DNA from: Maribacter sp.
Lineage (GTDB): Bacteria; Bacteroidota; Bacteroidia; Flavobacteriales; Flavobacteriaceae
Assembly: GCA_024228355.1 (NCBI GenBank)
Contig: JAAETN010000488.1
Coordinates: 1 to 36,843, forward strand
Direction of reading: 5' to 3'
Length of the DNA stretch: 36,843 nt
In this document: one piece after another, positions 16,851-26,780 of the stretch
How the letters are laid out: every line of letters starts with the position of its first letter
Position numbering within the stretch: the stretch's first letter is position 1
The notes under the pieces: model-generated
The model's input: only the letters and a program-made list of their open reading frames with translations
Told to the model about the DNA's origin: nothing
The model's database searches: none
Translations under genes and position numbers: made by a program

Positions 16851-19800
16851 ATGTTTTCAAAGAACTTCGAAAAATGGGACACCATACTCGGATGGGTCGT
16901 CTTCTTTATAGCACTTATTACATATAGCATTACCGTAGAGCCAACAAGTAGTTTTTGGGATGCTGGGGAGTATATTGCTACATCGGCCAAATTGCAGGTA
17001 GGTCACCCTCCTGGAGCCCCTTTATTGCAAATGATCGGCGCTGTTTTCGCTATGTTCGCTTTTGAACCTGAACAAGTTGCCCGTATGGTCAATTATGTAT
17101 CAGGTGTGTCAAGTGCATTCACGATACTTTTTATGTTCTGGACTATTACCAATCTGACAAGAAAACTGATTACTAAAAATGAAACCTTGACCGATAGTAA
17201 GTCAATCGCTGTTTTGGGTAGTGGCCTTGTAGGTGCTTTAGCATTTACTTATTCCGACAGTTTTTGGTTCAATGCAGTAGAAACAGAGGTATACGCAAGT
17301 GCCAGTTTTATTATGGCCCTACTTCTATGGTTGGGATTAAAATGGACGGATGATTTGGACAATCCTCGAGGCAACCGCTGGCTCATTCTTATTTCGTTTG
17401 TAGTTGGGCTTACATTCGGAATACAATTTATGGGCTTCTTGGCAATACCCTCCATTGGCCTTATGTATTATTTTAAGAGATACAAAACCACTACAGTCAA
17501 AAACTTCCTTATCGCCAATGTCGCAGTTATTGCGATTCTTATGTTGGTCTATAAATTCTCATTGACCTATGTACTAAAACTATTTGGTTGGGCCGAGGTC
17601 TTTTTCATCAACAATATAGGATTACCTTTCAATTCAGGCTCTTTGATAATGGGGCTCCTTTTTATTGCAGCCTTTTATTTTGGTTTAAGGTACACCCGAC
17701 AAAACGACTTTCGTGTCGCCAATACCTTTGTACTCTGTTTAATGTTCTTGTTTTTTGGTTTCTCATCATGGTTAATGCTCCCCATTCGTGCCAATGCCAA
17801 TGTAGTGATCAATGAAAACAATCCCTCTGATGCCAGATCATTGTTGGCTTACTATAATAGAGAACAATATCCAGGCGTTGACAGTCCGGTTTATGGTGCT
17901 TATTATTCCGATTTGTTTGCTCCAGCAGGAAAGGAAATGGATGATAAGCCCAAATATGAAAAAGACGAGAAATTAGGTAAATACGTAATAGTGAACTATT
18001 ACAAAAATGCCCTTCAAGATTCCCACGAGAATCATAAAGGTATTTTACCACGAATGTGGAGTGGCCAGCATGCGGAGAATTACATGAAATTTTTTGGCCC
18101 TTTGGATTTTAAGATGACCCAATCCAACGATGAATTACGACAAGCTGTTAACCAGGTAAAAACTGGTTATGCCAATGGTGAGATTGACACCGAACAGTAT
18201 ATTAGTTTCCTAAAACGTTTCGACGAATATATCGAAGTACAGCCACCAACCGTTTGGGAGAATGTTAAATATATGTTCGAGTTTCAATTTGGGTATATGT
18301 ACTGGCGCTATTTCATGTGGAATTTTACTGGTAAAAACAACGACGTTCAAGGTCGATATGATGAAAACGGCAACTGGTTAAGCGGTATTGGGATTATTGA
18401 CGAAATGCGATTGGGAAGTCAGGACAATCTCCCTAGCGATATAAAAAACAACAAAGCCAGGAATACCTATTTCTTTTTACCCTTGATTTTAGGAATCATT
18501 GGCATACTGTTCCAGGTTTCAAGAAATCCGAAGCAATTTTGGGTACTGCTGGTATTCTTCTTGTTCACGGGGCTTGCCATACAATTTTACACGAATCCGT
18601 ATATTTTTCAACCAAGGGAACGGGATTACTCCTTGGTTGGATCATTCTATATTTTTGCCTTGTGGATAGGACTTGGTGTTTATGGTCTTTTTGATGAATT
18701 CAAAAAATGGCTCACACCCAAAATTTTGGCTCCGGCAGTGGTAGTGATTTGTTTATTGGCGGTACCCACAGTAATGGCCGTTCAAAACTGGGATGATCAC
18801 GATAGATCAAATCGATTCACTGCTAAATCCTCGGCCAAGTCGTACTTGGATTCTTGCCAAAAAGATGCGGGCGCTATTCTCTTTACAATAGGCGATAATG
18901 ACACATTCCCACTTTGGTATGCACAAGAAATTGAAAACTATAGAACCGATGTACGTATAGTTTGTACCAGTCTCTTCGAAACAGATTGGTATGTTGATCA
19001 AATGAAGAGAAAGGCATACACGAGTGAAGCAATACCTTCACAGATAACGCATGATAAATACAGATGGGGCTCGCGTGATGTAATGTATTTCCAAAATGTT
19101 GATCCATTATTCAATCGTGAAGTTTCAAAAAGTAGATGGGAAATCAAGGATTTTATAGATTGGATTGATAGCGACAAGCCCCAGACCAAATTCAAGTTTT
19201 TCTTGGAACAGCAAGAAGTTGACGTTAATGAGTATCCAGAAAATACCCAGAACCTGGTGTACTACCCAACCCAGAAAATTCGCATTCCGGTTAATAAAGA
19301 GAATGCCATAGAAAGTGGTTTGGTCAAAGAAAAAGATACTGCTCTCATGGTTGATTACATTGATATTGACCTTCCAGCTGCAATTACAAAGAAAAGCATG
19401 ATGATGTTGGATATTATAGCCAATAACGATTGGAAAAGACCTTTATACTTTTCTGGAGGAAGTTTTGACGATGCTGAATTCATTTGGATGAAGGATTATT
19501 TACAATTAGACGGTCTTGCCTATAAATTAGTACCTATAAGAACCGAAAGAAACAATTCTTTTGACATGGGCCGAATAGATACTGATCTTATGTACGAAGT
19601 TGTTACAAAATGGGATTGGGGCAACTCTGGCAGCCCAGATGTTTATCATGATCCCCAAACAAGAGTTCAAGGCATTACTTATCGTAGCAACCTAGCTCGA
19701 CTGGTAGACAAATTGATTGAAGAGAACAAGATTGATAAAGCCAAGGACATCATTAATCTGGCAATGGAAAATATGCCCGTTGAGAATTTCGCTTATTACC

Positions 19801-20207
19801 ATTTTGTATTACCTTTTATAGATGGTTACTACAAGGTTGGTGAAACGAACCAGGCCCACGATCTATTTAATACCATGAAGAAGATATATCAGGAAAGATT
19901 GGAATACTATGACGGCATTCCACTTGATCAACAGTACGATAAGATTGATGATATAATTACGGATATGGAATCATATCGTAGGGTAATTGATGTTCTAATT
20001 GAGAATAATGATCGGGAGATGGCAGAAAAAGAAACTTTGATATTCAATGAGTATATTGACAAATTCAGTCATTTCTATCAAGATGAAATCCTTGAGGAAG
20101 AACCTGTAATTGGCAGTAATCCAGATATGTCAGACTCAGTTGAATTGGATAGTAGCACAATAGACGAAAAAGAGTTGGATTCAGTATTGGGACCGGAAGG
20201 AAATTAA
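16851..20207 (+). CDS. DUF2723-family multipass membrane protein (glycosyltransferase-like)
   Basis: An 1118-residue membrane protein. The N-terminal DUF2723 region (about residues 10-170) includes WDAGEYIATSAKLQVGHPPG, whose acidic residues in a loop after the first helix recall the catalytic Asp/Glu of GT-C glycosyltransferases. Around a dozen membrane helices extend to about residue 660, interrupted by a large soluble insertion (about 320-510). A soluble C-terminal half includes IGDNDTFPLWYAQE and helical, TPR-like repeats towards the end. DUF2723 proteins are related to TMEM260 O-mannosyltransferases, so transfer of a sugar from a lipid carrier to periplasmic substrates is a reasonable inference, unproven here. 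It stands alone, divergent from tRNA-Gln. A weak TAAATTCG near 16824 may be its -7 box. Confidence 0.85.
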   Translation: MFSKNFEKWDTILGWVVFFIALITYSITVEPTSSFWDAGEYIATSAKLQVGHPPGAPLLQMIGAVFAMFAFEPEQVARMVNYVSGVSSAFTILFMFWTITNLTRKLITKNETLTDSKSIAVLGSGLVGALAFTYSDSFWFNAVETEVYASASFIMALLLWLGLKWTDDLDNPRGNRWLILISFVVGLTFGIQFMGFLAIPSIGLMYYFKRYKTTTVKNFLIANVAVIAILMLVYKFSLTYVLKLFGWAEVFFINNIGLPFNSGSLIMGLLFIAAFYFGLRYTRQNDFRVANTFVLCLMFLFFGFSSWLMLPIRANANVVINENNPSDARSLLAYYNREQYPGVDSPVYGAYYSDLFAPAGKEMDDKPKYEKDEKLGKYVIVNYYKNALQDSHENHKGILPRMWSGQHAENYMKFFGPLDFKMTQSNDELRQAVNQVKTGYANGEIDTEQYISFLKRFDEYIEVQPPTVWENVKYMFEFQFGYMYWRYFMWNFTGKNNDVQGRYDENGNWLSGIGIIDEMRLGSQDNLPSDIKNNKARNTYFFLPLILGIIGILFQVSRNPKQFWVLLVFFLFTGLAIQFYTNPYIFQPRERDYSLVGSFYIFALWIGLGVYGLFDEFKKWLTPKILAPAVVVICLLAVPTVMAVQNWDDHDRSNRFTAKSSAKSYLDSCQKDAGAILFTIGDNDTFPLWYAQEIENYRTDVRIVCTSLFETDWYVDQMKRKAYTSEAIPSQITHDKYRWGSRDVMYFQNVDPLFNREVSKSRWEIKDFIDWIDSDKPQTKFKFFLEQQEVDVNEYPENTQNLVYYPTQKIRIPVNKENAIESGLVKEKDTALMVDYIDIDLPAAITKKSMMMLDIIANNDWKRPLYFSGGSFDDAEFIWMKDYLQLDGLAYKLVPIRTERNNSFDMGRIDTDLMYEVVTKWDWGNSGSPDVYHDPQTRVQGITYRSNLARLVDKLIEENKIDKAKDIINLAMENMPVENFAYYHFVLPFIDGYYKVGETNQAHDLFNTMKKIYQERLEYYDGIPLDQQYDKIDDIITDMESYRRVIDVLIENNDREMAEKETLIFNEYIDKFSHFYQDEILEEEPVIGSNPDMSDSVELDSSTIDEKELDSVLGPEGN

Positions 20208-20325
20208 CAAAAAAACGGTTTCCGTAAACCAAATGACCTGTTAATCAGAACTGAAGAAATGAATTTTGTCTATGCATCCGAAGTCAAATAAAAAGATTAC
20301 TTCGCATACAATGACGACATTGTGA

Positions 20326-20622
20326 TTATACGTACTCGTTCAAAATGCCTATGAGTGTATTGGCATCTTGCTCACCACTTTGGCGCCATACCATTTCACC
20401 CTTTTTATAAATCATAAGGGTTGGCAAACCTTTAACACGCAGGGCCTGTGAAAGTTCTTTGTTCTTGTCAACATCAATCTTTATGACCTTACCTTTATCG
20501 CCTAGGGCAGCTGCAACATCCCTAAGTACAGGATGCATTGAAGTTGATTGTTCATTCCATTCTGCATAAAAATCCAACAAAACTGGAACATGTAAATCTA
20601 TTAGTTCACCAAACTTAGACAT
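20326..20622 (-). CDS. Thioredoxin-fold protein lacking the active-site cysteines
   Basis: A 98-residue single-domain thioredoxin fold without signal peptide, hence cytoplasmic. The fold is clear: VPVLLDFYAEW before the active-site loop, PVLRDVAAALGDKGKVIKID, and the cis-proline loop KGLPTLMIYKKGE. The usual WCGPC is WNEQS (residues 22-26), so both redox cysteines are replaced (Asn23, Ser26), and the protein has no Cys at all. It therefore cannot be a dithiol oxidoreductase. Binding, chaperone or adaptor roles are possible. The rest of the domain is well preserved, which argues against decay. It has its own TACATTTG promoter and stands alone. Confidence 0.88.
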   Translation of the reverse strand: MSKFGELIDLHVPVLLDFYAEWNEQSTSMHPVLRDVAAALGDKGKVIKIDVDKNKELSQALRVKGLPTLMIYKKGEMVWRQSGEQDANTLIGILNEYV

Positions 20623-20645
20623 ATGGAGTTCTTTCGGTTACGAAC

Positions 20646-20653
20646 CAAATGTA
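20646..20653 (-). promoter_or_regulatory. Promoter -7 box for the thioredoxin-fold gene
   Basis: TACATTTG on the minus strand, a full TAnnTTTG match, 23 bp before the ATG at 20622. It implies a very short leader, and a T-rich stretch lies at the -33 position. Confidence 0.55.
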
Positions 20654-20714
20654 AGAAAAATTGTTAAAAAAGTAGTAATCGCTACGTTTTTGTAACTAAA
20701 GCTCGAAGTTAAAT

Positions 20715-21944
20715 TCATGTTAACGGCTTTCTCTTCAAGGTAATTACCGTGATTTCTGGCCATATACCAACCCTGCCGGGATAACCTAAAAATCCAAAAC
20801 CACGATTTACATTTATGTACTGGCCCATTTCCTTATAAATACCGGCCCAATATTTGTACCTCCATTTAACCGGACTCCATTTTACCCATCCGGGAATCTC
20901 AATGCCGAATTGCATGCCGTGCGTATGACCACTCAAAGTGAGGTGATAATGATAGTCATCATCAATTATAACATCTTCCCAATGGGATGGATCATGGCTC
21001 ATTACTATTTTAAAATCATCTTTGGATATTGATTCAGTCGCTTTTCCAAGATCTCCTGCTTTTTTAAATCCGCCCCTACCCCAATTCTCAACACCGACCA
21101 ACGCTATCCTGTCATCACCTTTTTGTAAATATCTGCTTTCATTCAATAAGAGATCAAAACCAATCTCCTTTTGTAGGTTTTTCAGATCTTCAAGATTTTC
21201 GCTTTTCAATTCCTCCGTTTCCCATGTCACATAATCCCCATAATCATGGTTGCCAAGAATGGAAAACTTACCTCCTTTAGCCTTTAGTCTGGAAAAAGTT
21301 TCTTTCCAGGGAACCATTTCTTCAGCCTTATTATTTACCATATCGCCGGTAAACAAGATTACCTCACTTTTTTGTTTATTGATAAGATCAATAGCATATT
21401 CTATTTTTTTACTATTATCAAAACTACCACTATGAACATCGGAAATCTGTGTTATCTGAAATCCGTCAAAAGCACTGGGAAGATCATCAAATTCCAAATT
21501 ATATTTAAGCACCTTAAAATTATATTTACCGCGGTACATGCCATACAATAATGCCCCAAAAGGCACAGCGGCAATCCCCATCGCTATTAAACTCAAGAAC
21601 CTTCTTCGTTCAGGGAGACTAAATTCTTTGGTCCCGCCAAAAAGTTTATGATAGGAACCGGTCAAAAACCGAAAGATATCCTCAGAAAAAAGAAATATTA
21701 TTGTAATGAGCTTAAAGGTGATAATAGTCAGTAAAAATCCAAATGCATAACTCTTTGGCCTACTAAGGACCCTGCCCGCTTCCTCACCCCAGGTAAATTG
21801 ATAAATGAAATTCAGTAGTACGATCAAGGAAATACCCATATATGTAAAATACACCCATGGATATCGTGTAACGGTTTTTAAGGCCTGTAAAACATAGAAC
21901 CCCAATGCAATATAAATGGCAATAAAAATAATCCAACGTAACAT
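20715..21944 (-). CDS. Membrane-anchored calcineurin-like metallophosphoesterase
   Basis: A 409-residue protein with three or four N-terminal membrane helices (about residues 2-22, 33-50, 68-90, 112-130) and a metallophosphoesterase domain from about residue 150. The metal-site motifs appear in order: DVHSG (near 169), GDMVNN (near 200), GNHDYG (near 233), MSHDP (near 315) and SGHTHGMQFG (near 337). This arrangement is like the YkuE/YaeI group of phosphodiesterases, which in some species act on lipid phosphates, but the substrate here is unknown. It carries a TATATTTG promoter box just upstream. Confidence 0.88.
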   Translation of the reverse strand: MLRWIIFIAIYIALGFYVLQALKTVTRYPWVYFTYMGISLIVLLNFIYQFTWGEEAGRVLSRPKSYAFGFLLTIITFKLITIIFLFSEDIFRFLTGSYHKLFGGTKEFSLPERRRFLSLIAMGIAAVPFGALLYGMYRGKYNFKVLKYNLEFDDLPSAFDGFQITQISDVHSGSFDNSKKIEYAIDLINKQKSEVILFTGDMVNNKAEEMVPWKETFSRLKAKGGKFSILGNHDYGDYVTWETEELKSENLEDLKNLQKEIGFDLLLNESRYLQKGDDRIALVGVENWGRGGFKKAGDLGKATESISKDDFKIVMSHDPSHWEDVIIDDDYHYHLTLSGHTHGMQFGIEIPGWVKWSPVKWRYKYWAGIYKEMGQYINVNRGFGFLGYPGRVGIWPEITVITLKRKPLT

Positions 21945-21958
21945 ATTCGGGTTTTTAG

Positions 21959-21966
21959 CAAATATA
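21959..21966 (-). promoter_or_regulatory. Promoter -7 box for the metallophosphoesterase gene
   Basis: TATATTTG on the minus strand, 14 bp before the ATG at 21944. If used, transcription would begin only a few bases before the start codon, so translation would be nearly leaderless. No good -33 element is seen. Confidence 0.4.
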
Positions 21967-22001
21967 TTTCTTAATAGAATTTTGTTAACACCATTTACAG
22001 T

Positions 22002-22724
22002 TTATTTAACTTCTCCGAGTACATTTTTTATCGTATCGATATTCGAGACAAAAAAACCTTGATCTGCTAAGAATGATGGCGAATTCATCGAAACCTTCGG
22101 ATTACAGGCCAATCGCTCAGTAAATTTGGCCGCTGACAAATGTACAACCCCAAATCCATTTTTTTTAAATCTTTTAACGTTATCGGCATTTATCCCTCCT
22201 CCTGGCATAATAGCACAAGTAGTTGATTCAGAATTCAATTTAGTCAATAATTCTATACCATGTAATGCTGAATTTTGTTGTCCTGAAGACAAAATGTAAT
22301 CTACGCCTAAACCTTCCAGTTGTTTCATTGTGGTTAACGGATTCGACACCCAATCAAACGCACGGTGAAAGGTGAACTTTAAGTTGCCAGATAAACCAAT
22401 CAATTCTTTGGTGCGTTCTACATCTAAAGTAAAATCGGTATGCAATTGCCCAGAAACAATTCCATCAAAACCCATTTCAACACATAGTACGATATTTTCT
22501 TTCATAATATCAAATTCCCTATCTGAGTATGAAAAATCACCACTTCGAGGGCGAATAAGCACATGAACAGGAATCTCCAAATTCTTCTTCACCGTTTTTA
22601 AAAGCCCATAAGATGGGGTAATTCCGCCAACGGCCAACTCTGAACAAAGCTCAATCCGATCCGCTCCTGCATTTTGGGCATTCATTGCGGATTCCAATGA
22701 ATTGGCACAAACTTCTACTAACAT
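22002..22724 (-). CDS. cutC: CutC family protein
   Basis: TIM-barrel protein of the CutC family, historically linked to copper homeostasis although its biochemical activity is unsettled. From the ATG at 22724 (MLVEVCANS) the product is 240 residues, the usual length. Family segments are visible: GADRIELCSELAVGGITPSYG, split as GADRIELCSEL and GGITPSYG, then IPVHVLIRPRSGDF, GLGVDYILSSGQ and IMPGGGINADN. The open frame extends to an ATG at 22757, but this adds eleven non-conserved residues and crowds the divergent gene, so the internal ATG is preferred. It lies 57 bp upstream of the metallophosphoesterase gene in the same direction, which has its own promoter box. Confidence 0.92.
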   Translation of the reverse strand: MLVEVCANSLESAMNAQNAGADRIELCSELAVGGITPSYGLLKTVKKNLEIPVHVLIRPRSGDFSYSDREFDIMKENIVLCVEMGFDGIVSGQLHTDFTLDVERTKELIGLSGNLKFTFHRAFDWVSNPLTTMKQLEGLGVDYILSSGQQNSALHGIELLTKLNSESTTCAIMPGGGINADNVKRFKKNGFGVVHLSAAKFTERLACNPKVSMNSPSFLADQGFFVSNIDTIKNVLGEVK

Positions 22725-22766
22725 ATTGCTTATATTTAGCTCTCTAAAAATAAGCAACCCTAACAG

Positions 22767-23762
22767 ATGAGACGAAGAAAATTTCTGAAAAATTCAAGCA
22801 CAATTACTGCTGGATTGATTTCAGCCCCCATATTGGCATCTTGTCAGGAAACAAAATCTGTTGAACCAACGGCCAGCAAAGAATCAATCGGTATAAAGCC
22901 CATTGCCATTTGCACATGGAATTTTCAGAATGCAACCGCAAAGGCCTGGGAGGTTTTAAAGGATGGGGGCAGGTCTTTAGATGCGGTCGAGCAAGGTGTA
23001 ATGATCGAAGAGGCCGATGTAAATAATCAAACAGTTGGTAAAGGTGGTCGCCCGGATAGGAACGGCAATGTAACTTTGGATGCCTGTATCATGGACAAGG
23101 ATGGTAATTGTGGTGCGGTACTTTGTATGCAAAATATTGCCCATCCTGTTTCCGTGGCCCGTAAGGTTATGGAAGATACGCCCCATGTAATGTTAGCTGG
23201 TAAAGGTGCTGAGCAATTTGCCTATGAAAAAGGATTTGAAAAGGTGGACTTGCTCACCGAAAAATCAAAACAGGAGTGGTTGGAATGGAAAAAAACCTCA
23301 CAATACAAACCCATCATCAACATTGAAAACCATGACACTATTGGCATGTTGGCCATTGATAAGTTTGGTGATATCTCAGGTGCCTGTACAACTAGCGGCA
23401 TGGCTTATAAATATGGTGGCCGTGTCGGGGATTCCCCCATTATTGGAGCTGGACTTTTCATTGACAATGAAGTCGGTGGTGCTACAGCCACTGGTGTAGG
23501 TGAAGAAGTGGTTCGGACCGTAGGTAGTTTTCTGATTGTTGAACTTATGCGCCAAGGAAAATCACCACAAGAGGCCTGTGAAGAAGGTGTAAAGCGTATC
23601 ATTGCCAAAAACAAGGACAATACGGATTTTCAAATAGGTTTTATAGCCATAAACAAAAAAGGGGAAACAGGAAGTTATTGTATTCAACCTGGATTTACCT
23701 TTAGACAATATTCCAAGGAAGGGCATGTAAACAATCCTTCCGATTCTTTTATTAATTCTTAA
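22767..23762 (+). CDS. Exported N4-(beta-N-acetylglucosaminyl)-L-asparaginase-like Ntn hydrolase
   Basis: Member of the glycosylasparaginase/isoaspartyl peptidase family, which self-cleaves to expose an N-terminal Thr nucleophile and hydrolyses the Asn side-chain amide bond (to GlcNAc in glycosylasparaginases). The 331-residue product begins with a twin-arginine signal (RRRKFLKNSS) ending in a lipobox LASC, so it is probably a Tat-exported lipoprotein. The cleavage site is NHDTIGML with Thr191 as predicted nucleophile, preceded by GGRSLDAVEQG and followed by substrate-loop residues RVGDSPIIGAG and the conserved GGATATGVGEE. Divergent from cutC and 56 bp before polA. A near-consensus TATATTTA at 22731-22738 may be its promoter box. 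Confidence 0.92.
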   Translation: MRRRKFLKNSSTITAGLISAPILASCQETKSVEPTASKESIGIKPIAICTWNFQNATAKAWEVLKDGGRSLDAVEQGVMIEEADVNNQTVGKGGRPDRNGNVTLDACIMDKDGNCGAVLCMQNIAHPVSVARKVMEDTPHVMLAGKGAEQFAYEKGFEKVDLLTEKSKQEWLEWKKTSQYKPIINIENHDTIGMLAIDKFGDISGACTTSGMAYKYGGRVGDSPIIGAGLFIDNEVGGATATGVGEEVVRTVGSFLIVELMRQGKSPQEACEEGVKRIIAKNKDNTDFQIGFIAINKKGETGSYCIQPGFTFRQYSKEGHVNNPSDSFINS

Positions 23763-23818
23763 ATTAAATTGCTTAGAAGAAAAACTTCGTAGTTTTAAAA
23801 AATAACAAGAACACCTAT

Positions 23819-26653
23819 ATGGCCGAACAAAAACGACTCTTTTTACTTGATGCATTCGCTTTGATATTTCGCGGTTACTATGCTCTTATCAAGAACCCAA
23901 GAATAAATTCAAAAGGAATGGATACCTCTGCCATTATGGGGTTTACAAATTCGCTTTTTGATGTAATCAAACGTGAAAAACCAGACCACCTTGCCGTTTG
24001 CTTTGATAAAGGAGGAAGTGTGGAAAGAACAGAAATGTTCCCTGACTATAAGGCAAATAGACTCGAAACCCCTGATGCCATAAAAATCGCGGTACCTTTT
24101 ATCCAAGAAATTTTGAAAGCCATGCATATTCCTGTTGTGGTACAGGAGGGTTGGGAAGCTGATGATATCATTGGTACTTTGGCCAAACAAGCTGAGCAAG
24201 AAGATTACAAAGTCTATATGGTGACACCTGATAAGGATTTTGGTCAATTGGTTACGGATAATATTTTCATGTATCGCCCTGCACGTATGGGTAATGGTAT
24301 TGAAATCTGGGGAATCCCCGAAGTACAAAAACGTTTTGGGGTAGAACGTCCAGAACAAGTTATCGATTACTTGGGTATGATGGGTGATGCGAGTGACAAT
24401 ATACCAGGTCTGCCAGGTGTAGGTGACAAGACCGCCAAAAAATTCATTGATGAGTTCGGCTCTATGGAAGGCCTATTGGCCAATACCGATAAGTTGAAAG
24501 GCAAAATGAAAGAGAAGGTTGAAGAAAATAGCGAACTCGGCTTGCTATCAAAAAAATTGGCCACAATTTGCACTACTGTCGACGTAAAATTTGATGCCAA
24601 GGACTATGAAATGTCAGTGCCGGACAATGATAAGGTACAGGAGATATTTAATGAACTCGAATTTAGAAGACTTAAAGACCAATTCATAAAAATATTCTCG
24701 GAAGAAGCTGAGGAAACAAGTACATCGAACAATGATGCTCAAGCTGCAAAAAAAGTAGTTACTGAAGCGGGAGGTGGACAATTTTCACTCTTCGGAAATG
24801 ATGGTAATGCACCTGCTACTATCAAAACAACTTCAGGCAGAAAGACCATTAAAGACGTTCCGCATGTGTATCAGAGTGTCGCTAGTGGTATGGCCATGAA
24901 ATTCTTTATGCAGAATTTAATGAAGCAAGACTCGGTTTGTTTTGATACCGAAACCACCGGATTAAATCCACTCACTGCAGAATTGGTGGGTATAGCCTTT
25001 TCATGGGAAGCAGGAAAAGGGTTTTATCTTCCATTCCCTGAAAATAAAGATGAGGCCCAAGAGATTATTGAAACCTTACGTGAGTTTTTTGAATCTGAAA
25101 AAATTGAGAAGATCGGTCAGAATCTAAAGTATGATATAAAGGTGCTTCATAAGTACAACATCAAAGTAAAGGGCAAGTGTTTTGATACGATGTTGGCCCA
25201 TTACCTCATCAATCCCGATATGCGTCACAATATGGATATCTTGTCGGAAGCTTATTTGAACTACACACCAGTATCAATAACAGAACTCATAGGGAAAAAG
25301 GGCAAAAACCAATTGAGCATGCGTGAGGTGCCTTTGGATCAGCAGACCGAATATGCCGTTGAAGATGCGGATATAACTTTTCAATTGGCGCAACATTTTA
25401 AACCTGAATTGGCGGAGGCCAAGACCGAGGAACTATTTAATACAATTGAAATTCCCTTACTACATGTTTTAGCTGATATGGAGTTGGAGGGCATCAATTT
25501 GGATAAGGCATTCCTAAATTCACTGTCGGACGATTTGAATAATGATATCAAAAATCTGGAATTAAAAATCTATAAAAAGGCTGGTCAGGAGTTCAATATT
25601 GCCTCGCCTAAGCAATTAGGCGAAATACTTTTTGATAAATTAAAATTGGTAGATAAACCCAAAAAGACCAAAACAGGGCAATATTCCACCGCTGAGGATG
25701 TATTGTCCTATCTAGCGAAAGATCATGAAATTATCCGCAATGTTCTGGAATACCGTGGCTTGAGCAAACTCAAAAGTACCTATGTAGATGCCTTACCATT
25801 GCAGGTTGAAGAGAGTACAGGTCGCGTTCATACTGATTATATGCAAACTGTGGCCGCAACAGGAAGGTTAAGTAGTAATAATCCCAATCTTCAAAATATT
25901 CCCATACGAACCGAACGTGGACGGCAAGTGCGAAAAGCCTTTGTTCCCAGAGATGAAAACCACATTCTTTTGGCAGCGGATTATTCACAGATAGAATTAC
26001 GGATCATCGCTGCATTAAGTGAAGAAACTACAATGATCGAGGCTTTCAAGAATGGGGAGGATATTCATGCATCAACGGCATCCAAAGTTTTCAATGTTCC
26101 GCTGGAAGAGGTGACCCGTGAACAGCGTGGCAATGCCAAAACTGTAAATTTTGGGATTATCTACGGTGTATCGGCATTCGGACTTAGCAACCAGACCGAT
26201 TTATCACGTACTGAAGCCAAAGAACTTATTGAAACCTATTATAAGACCTATCCCAAATTAAGAAACTATATAAGTGAGCAAATTGATTTTGCCCGGGACC
26301 ACGGATACGTACAAACGGTTTTAGGGAGAAGGCGCTATTTAAAGAATATTAATGGGAGTAATGCCGTTGTTCGTGGTGCCGCTGAGCGTAATGCCGTAAA
26401 TGCACCCATTCAAGGAAGTGCCGCCGACATCATAAAAATTGCAATGATCAACATCCATAAAAAATTATCGGAGGGTGACTACAAAACGAAGATGTTATTA
26501 CAGGTACACGATGAACTGGTATTTGATGTGTACAATCCTGAATTGGCTAAGTTGAAAGCTATGGTTAAGTCTGAAATGGAAAATGCCTATGTGTTAAATG
26601 TCCCCTTGGATGTAGACTTGGGCATGGGAAATGACTGGCTAGAGGCTCATTAA
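23819..26653 (+). CDS. polA: DNA polymerase I
   Basis: Repair and Okazaki-processing polymerase. The 944-residue product has all three domains. The 5'-3' exonuclease covers about residues 1-290 (FLLDAFALIFRGYYAL, EADDIIGTLA, VTPDKDFGQL, and the helix-hairpin-helix IPGLPGVGDKTA). The 3'-5' exonuclease covers about 370-530 and keeps its catalytic motifs FDTETTG, GQNLKYDIKVL and YAVEDAD, so proofreading should be active, unlike in some Gram-positive PolA. The polymerase domain has DYSQIELRIIAALS (near 720), RGNAKTVNFGIIYG and QVHDELVFDV (near 894). Length is standard for Bacteroidota. Confidence 0.98.
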   Translation: MAEQKRLFLLDAFALIFRGYYALIKNPRINSKGMDTSAIMGFTNSLFDVIKREKPDHLAVCFDKGGSVERTEMFPDYKANRLETPDAIKIAVPFIQEILKAMHIPVVVQEGWEADDIIGTLAKQAEQEDYKVYMVTPDKDFGQLVTDNIFMYRPARMGNGIEIWGIPEVQKRFGVERPEQVIDYLGMMGDASDNIPGLPGVGDKTAKKFIDEFGSMEGLLANTDKLKGKMKEKVEENSELGLLSKKLATICTTVDVKFDAKDYEMSVPDNDKVQEIFNELEFRRLKDQFIKIFSEEAEETSTSNNDAQAAKKVVTEAGGGQFSLFGNDGNAPATIKTTSGRKTIKDVPHVYQSVASGMAMKFFMQNLMKQDSVCFDTETTGLNPLTAELVGIAFSWEAGKGFYLPFPENKDEAQEIIETLREFFESEKIEKIGQNLKYDIKVLHKYNIKVKGKCFDTMLAHYLINPDMRHNMDILSEAYLNYTPVSITELIGKKGKNQLSMREVPLDQQTEYAVEDADITFQLAQHFKPELAEAKTEELFNTIEIPLLHVLADMELEGINLDKAFLNSLSDDLNNDIKNLELKIYKKAGQEFNIASPKQLGEILFDKLKLVDKPKKTKTGQYSTAEDVLSYLAKDHEIIRNVLEYRGLSKLKSTYVDALPLQVEESTGRVHTDYMQTVAATGRLSSNNPNLQNIPIRTERGRQVRKAFVPRDENHILLAADYSQIELRIIAALSEETTMIEAFKNGEDIHASTASKVFNVPLEEVTREQRGNAKTVNFGIIYGVSAFGLSNQTDLSRTEAKELIETYYKTYPKLRNYISEQIDFARDHGYVQTVLGRRRYLKNINGSNAVVRGAAERNAVNAPIQGSAADIIKIAMINIHKKLSEGDYKTKMLLQVHDELVFDVYNPELAKLKAMVKSEMENAYVLNVPLDVDLGMGNDWLEAH

Positions 26654-26780
26654 AAGGGCCTACTTACCTGATTAAAGTTAAAAATTAGCTAAAATCAAGG
26701 TTCCTTATGGAAAGTACATACTAATCTTCAATTTATTTGCGTTGCTAGTTAATCAGATGGTTTTCTAATGATAATTACCT

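Noticed and set aside
20208-20325. Search for a terminator or small RNA between the DUF2723 and thioredoxin-fold genes
   Set aside because: Only a weak GGTTT/AAACC hairpin near 20217-20230 without a U run; nothing I can support.
23781-23796. AAAACT/AGTTTT hairpin after the asparaginase gene as a terminator
   Set aside because: Only A/T-rich 6-bp stem with no distinct U run; too weak to call in AT-rich DNA.
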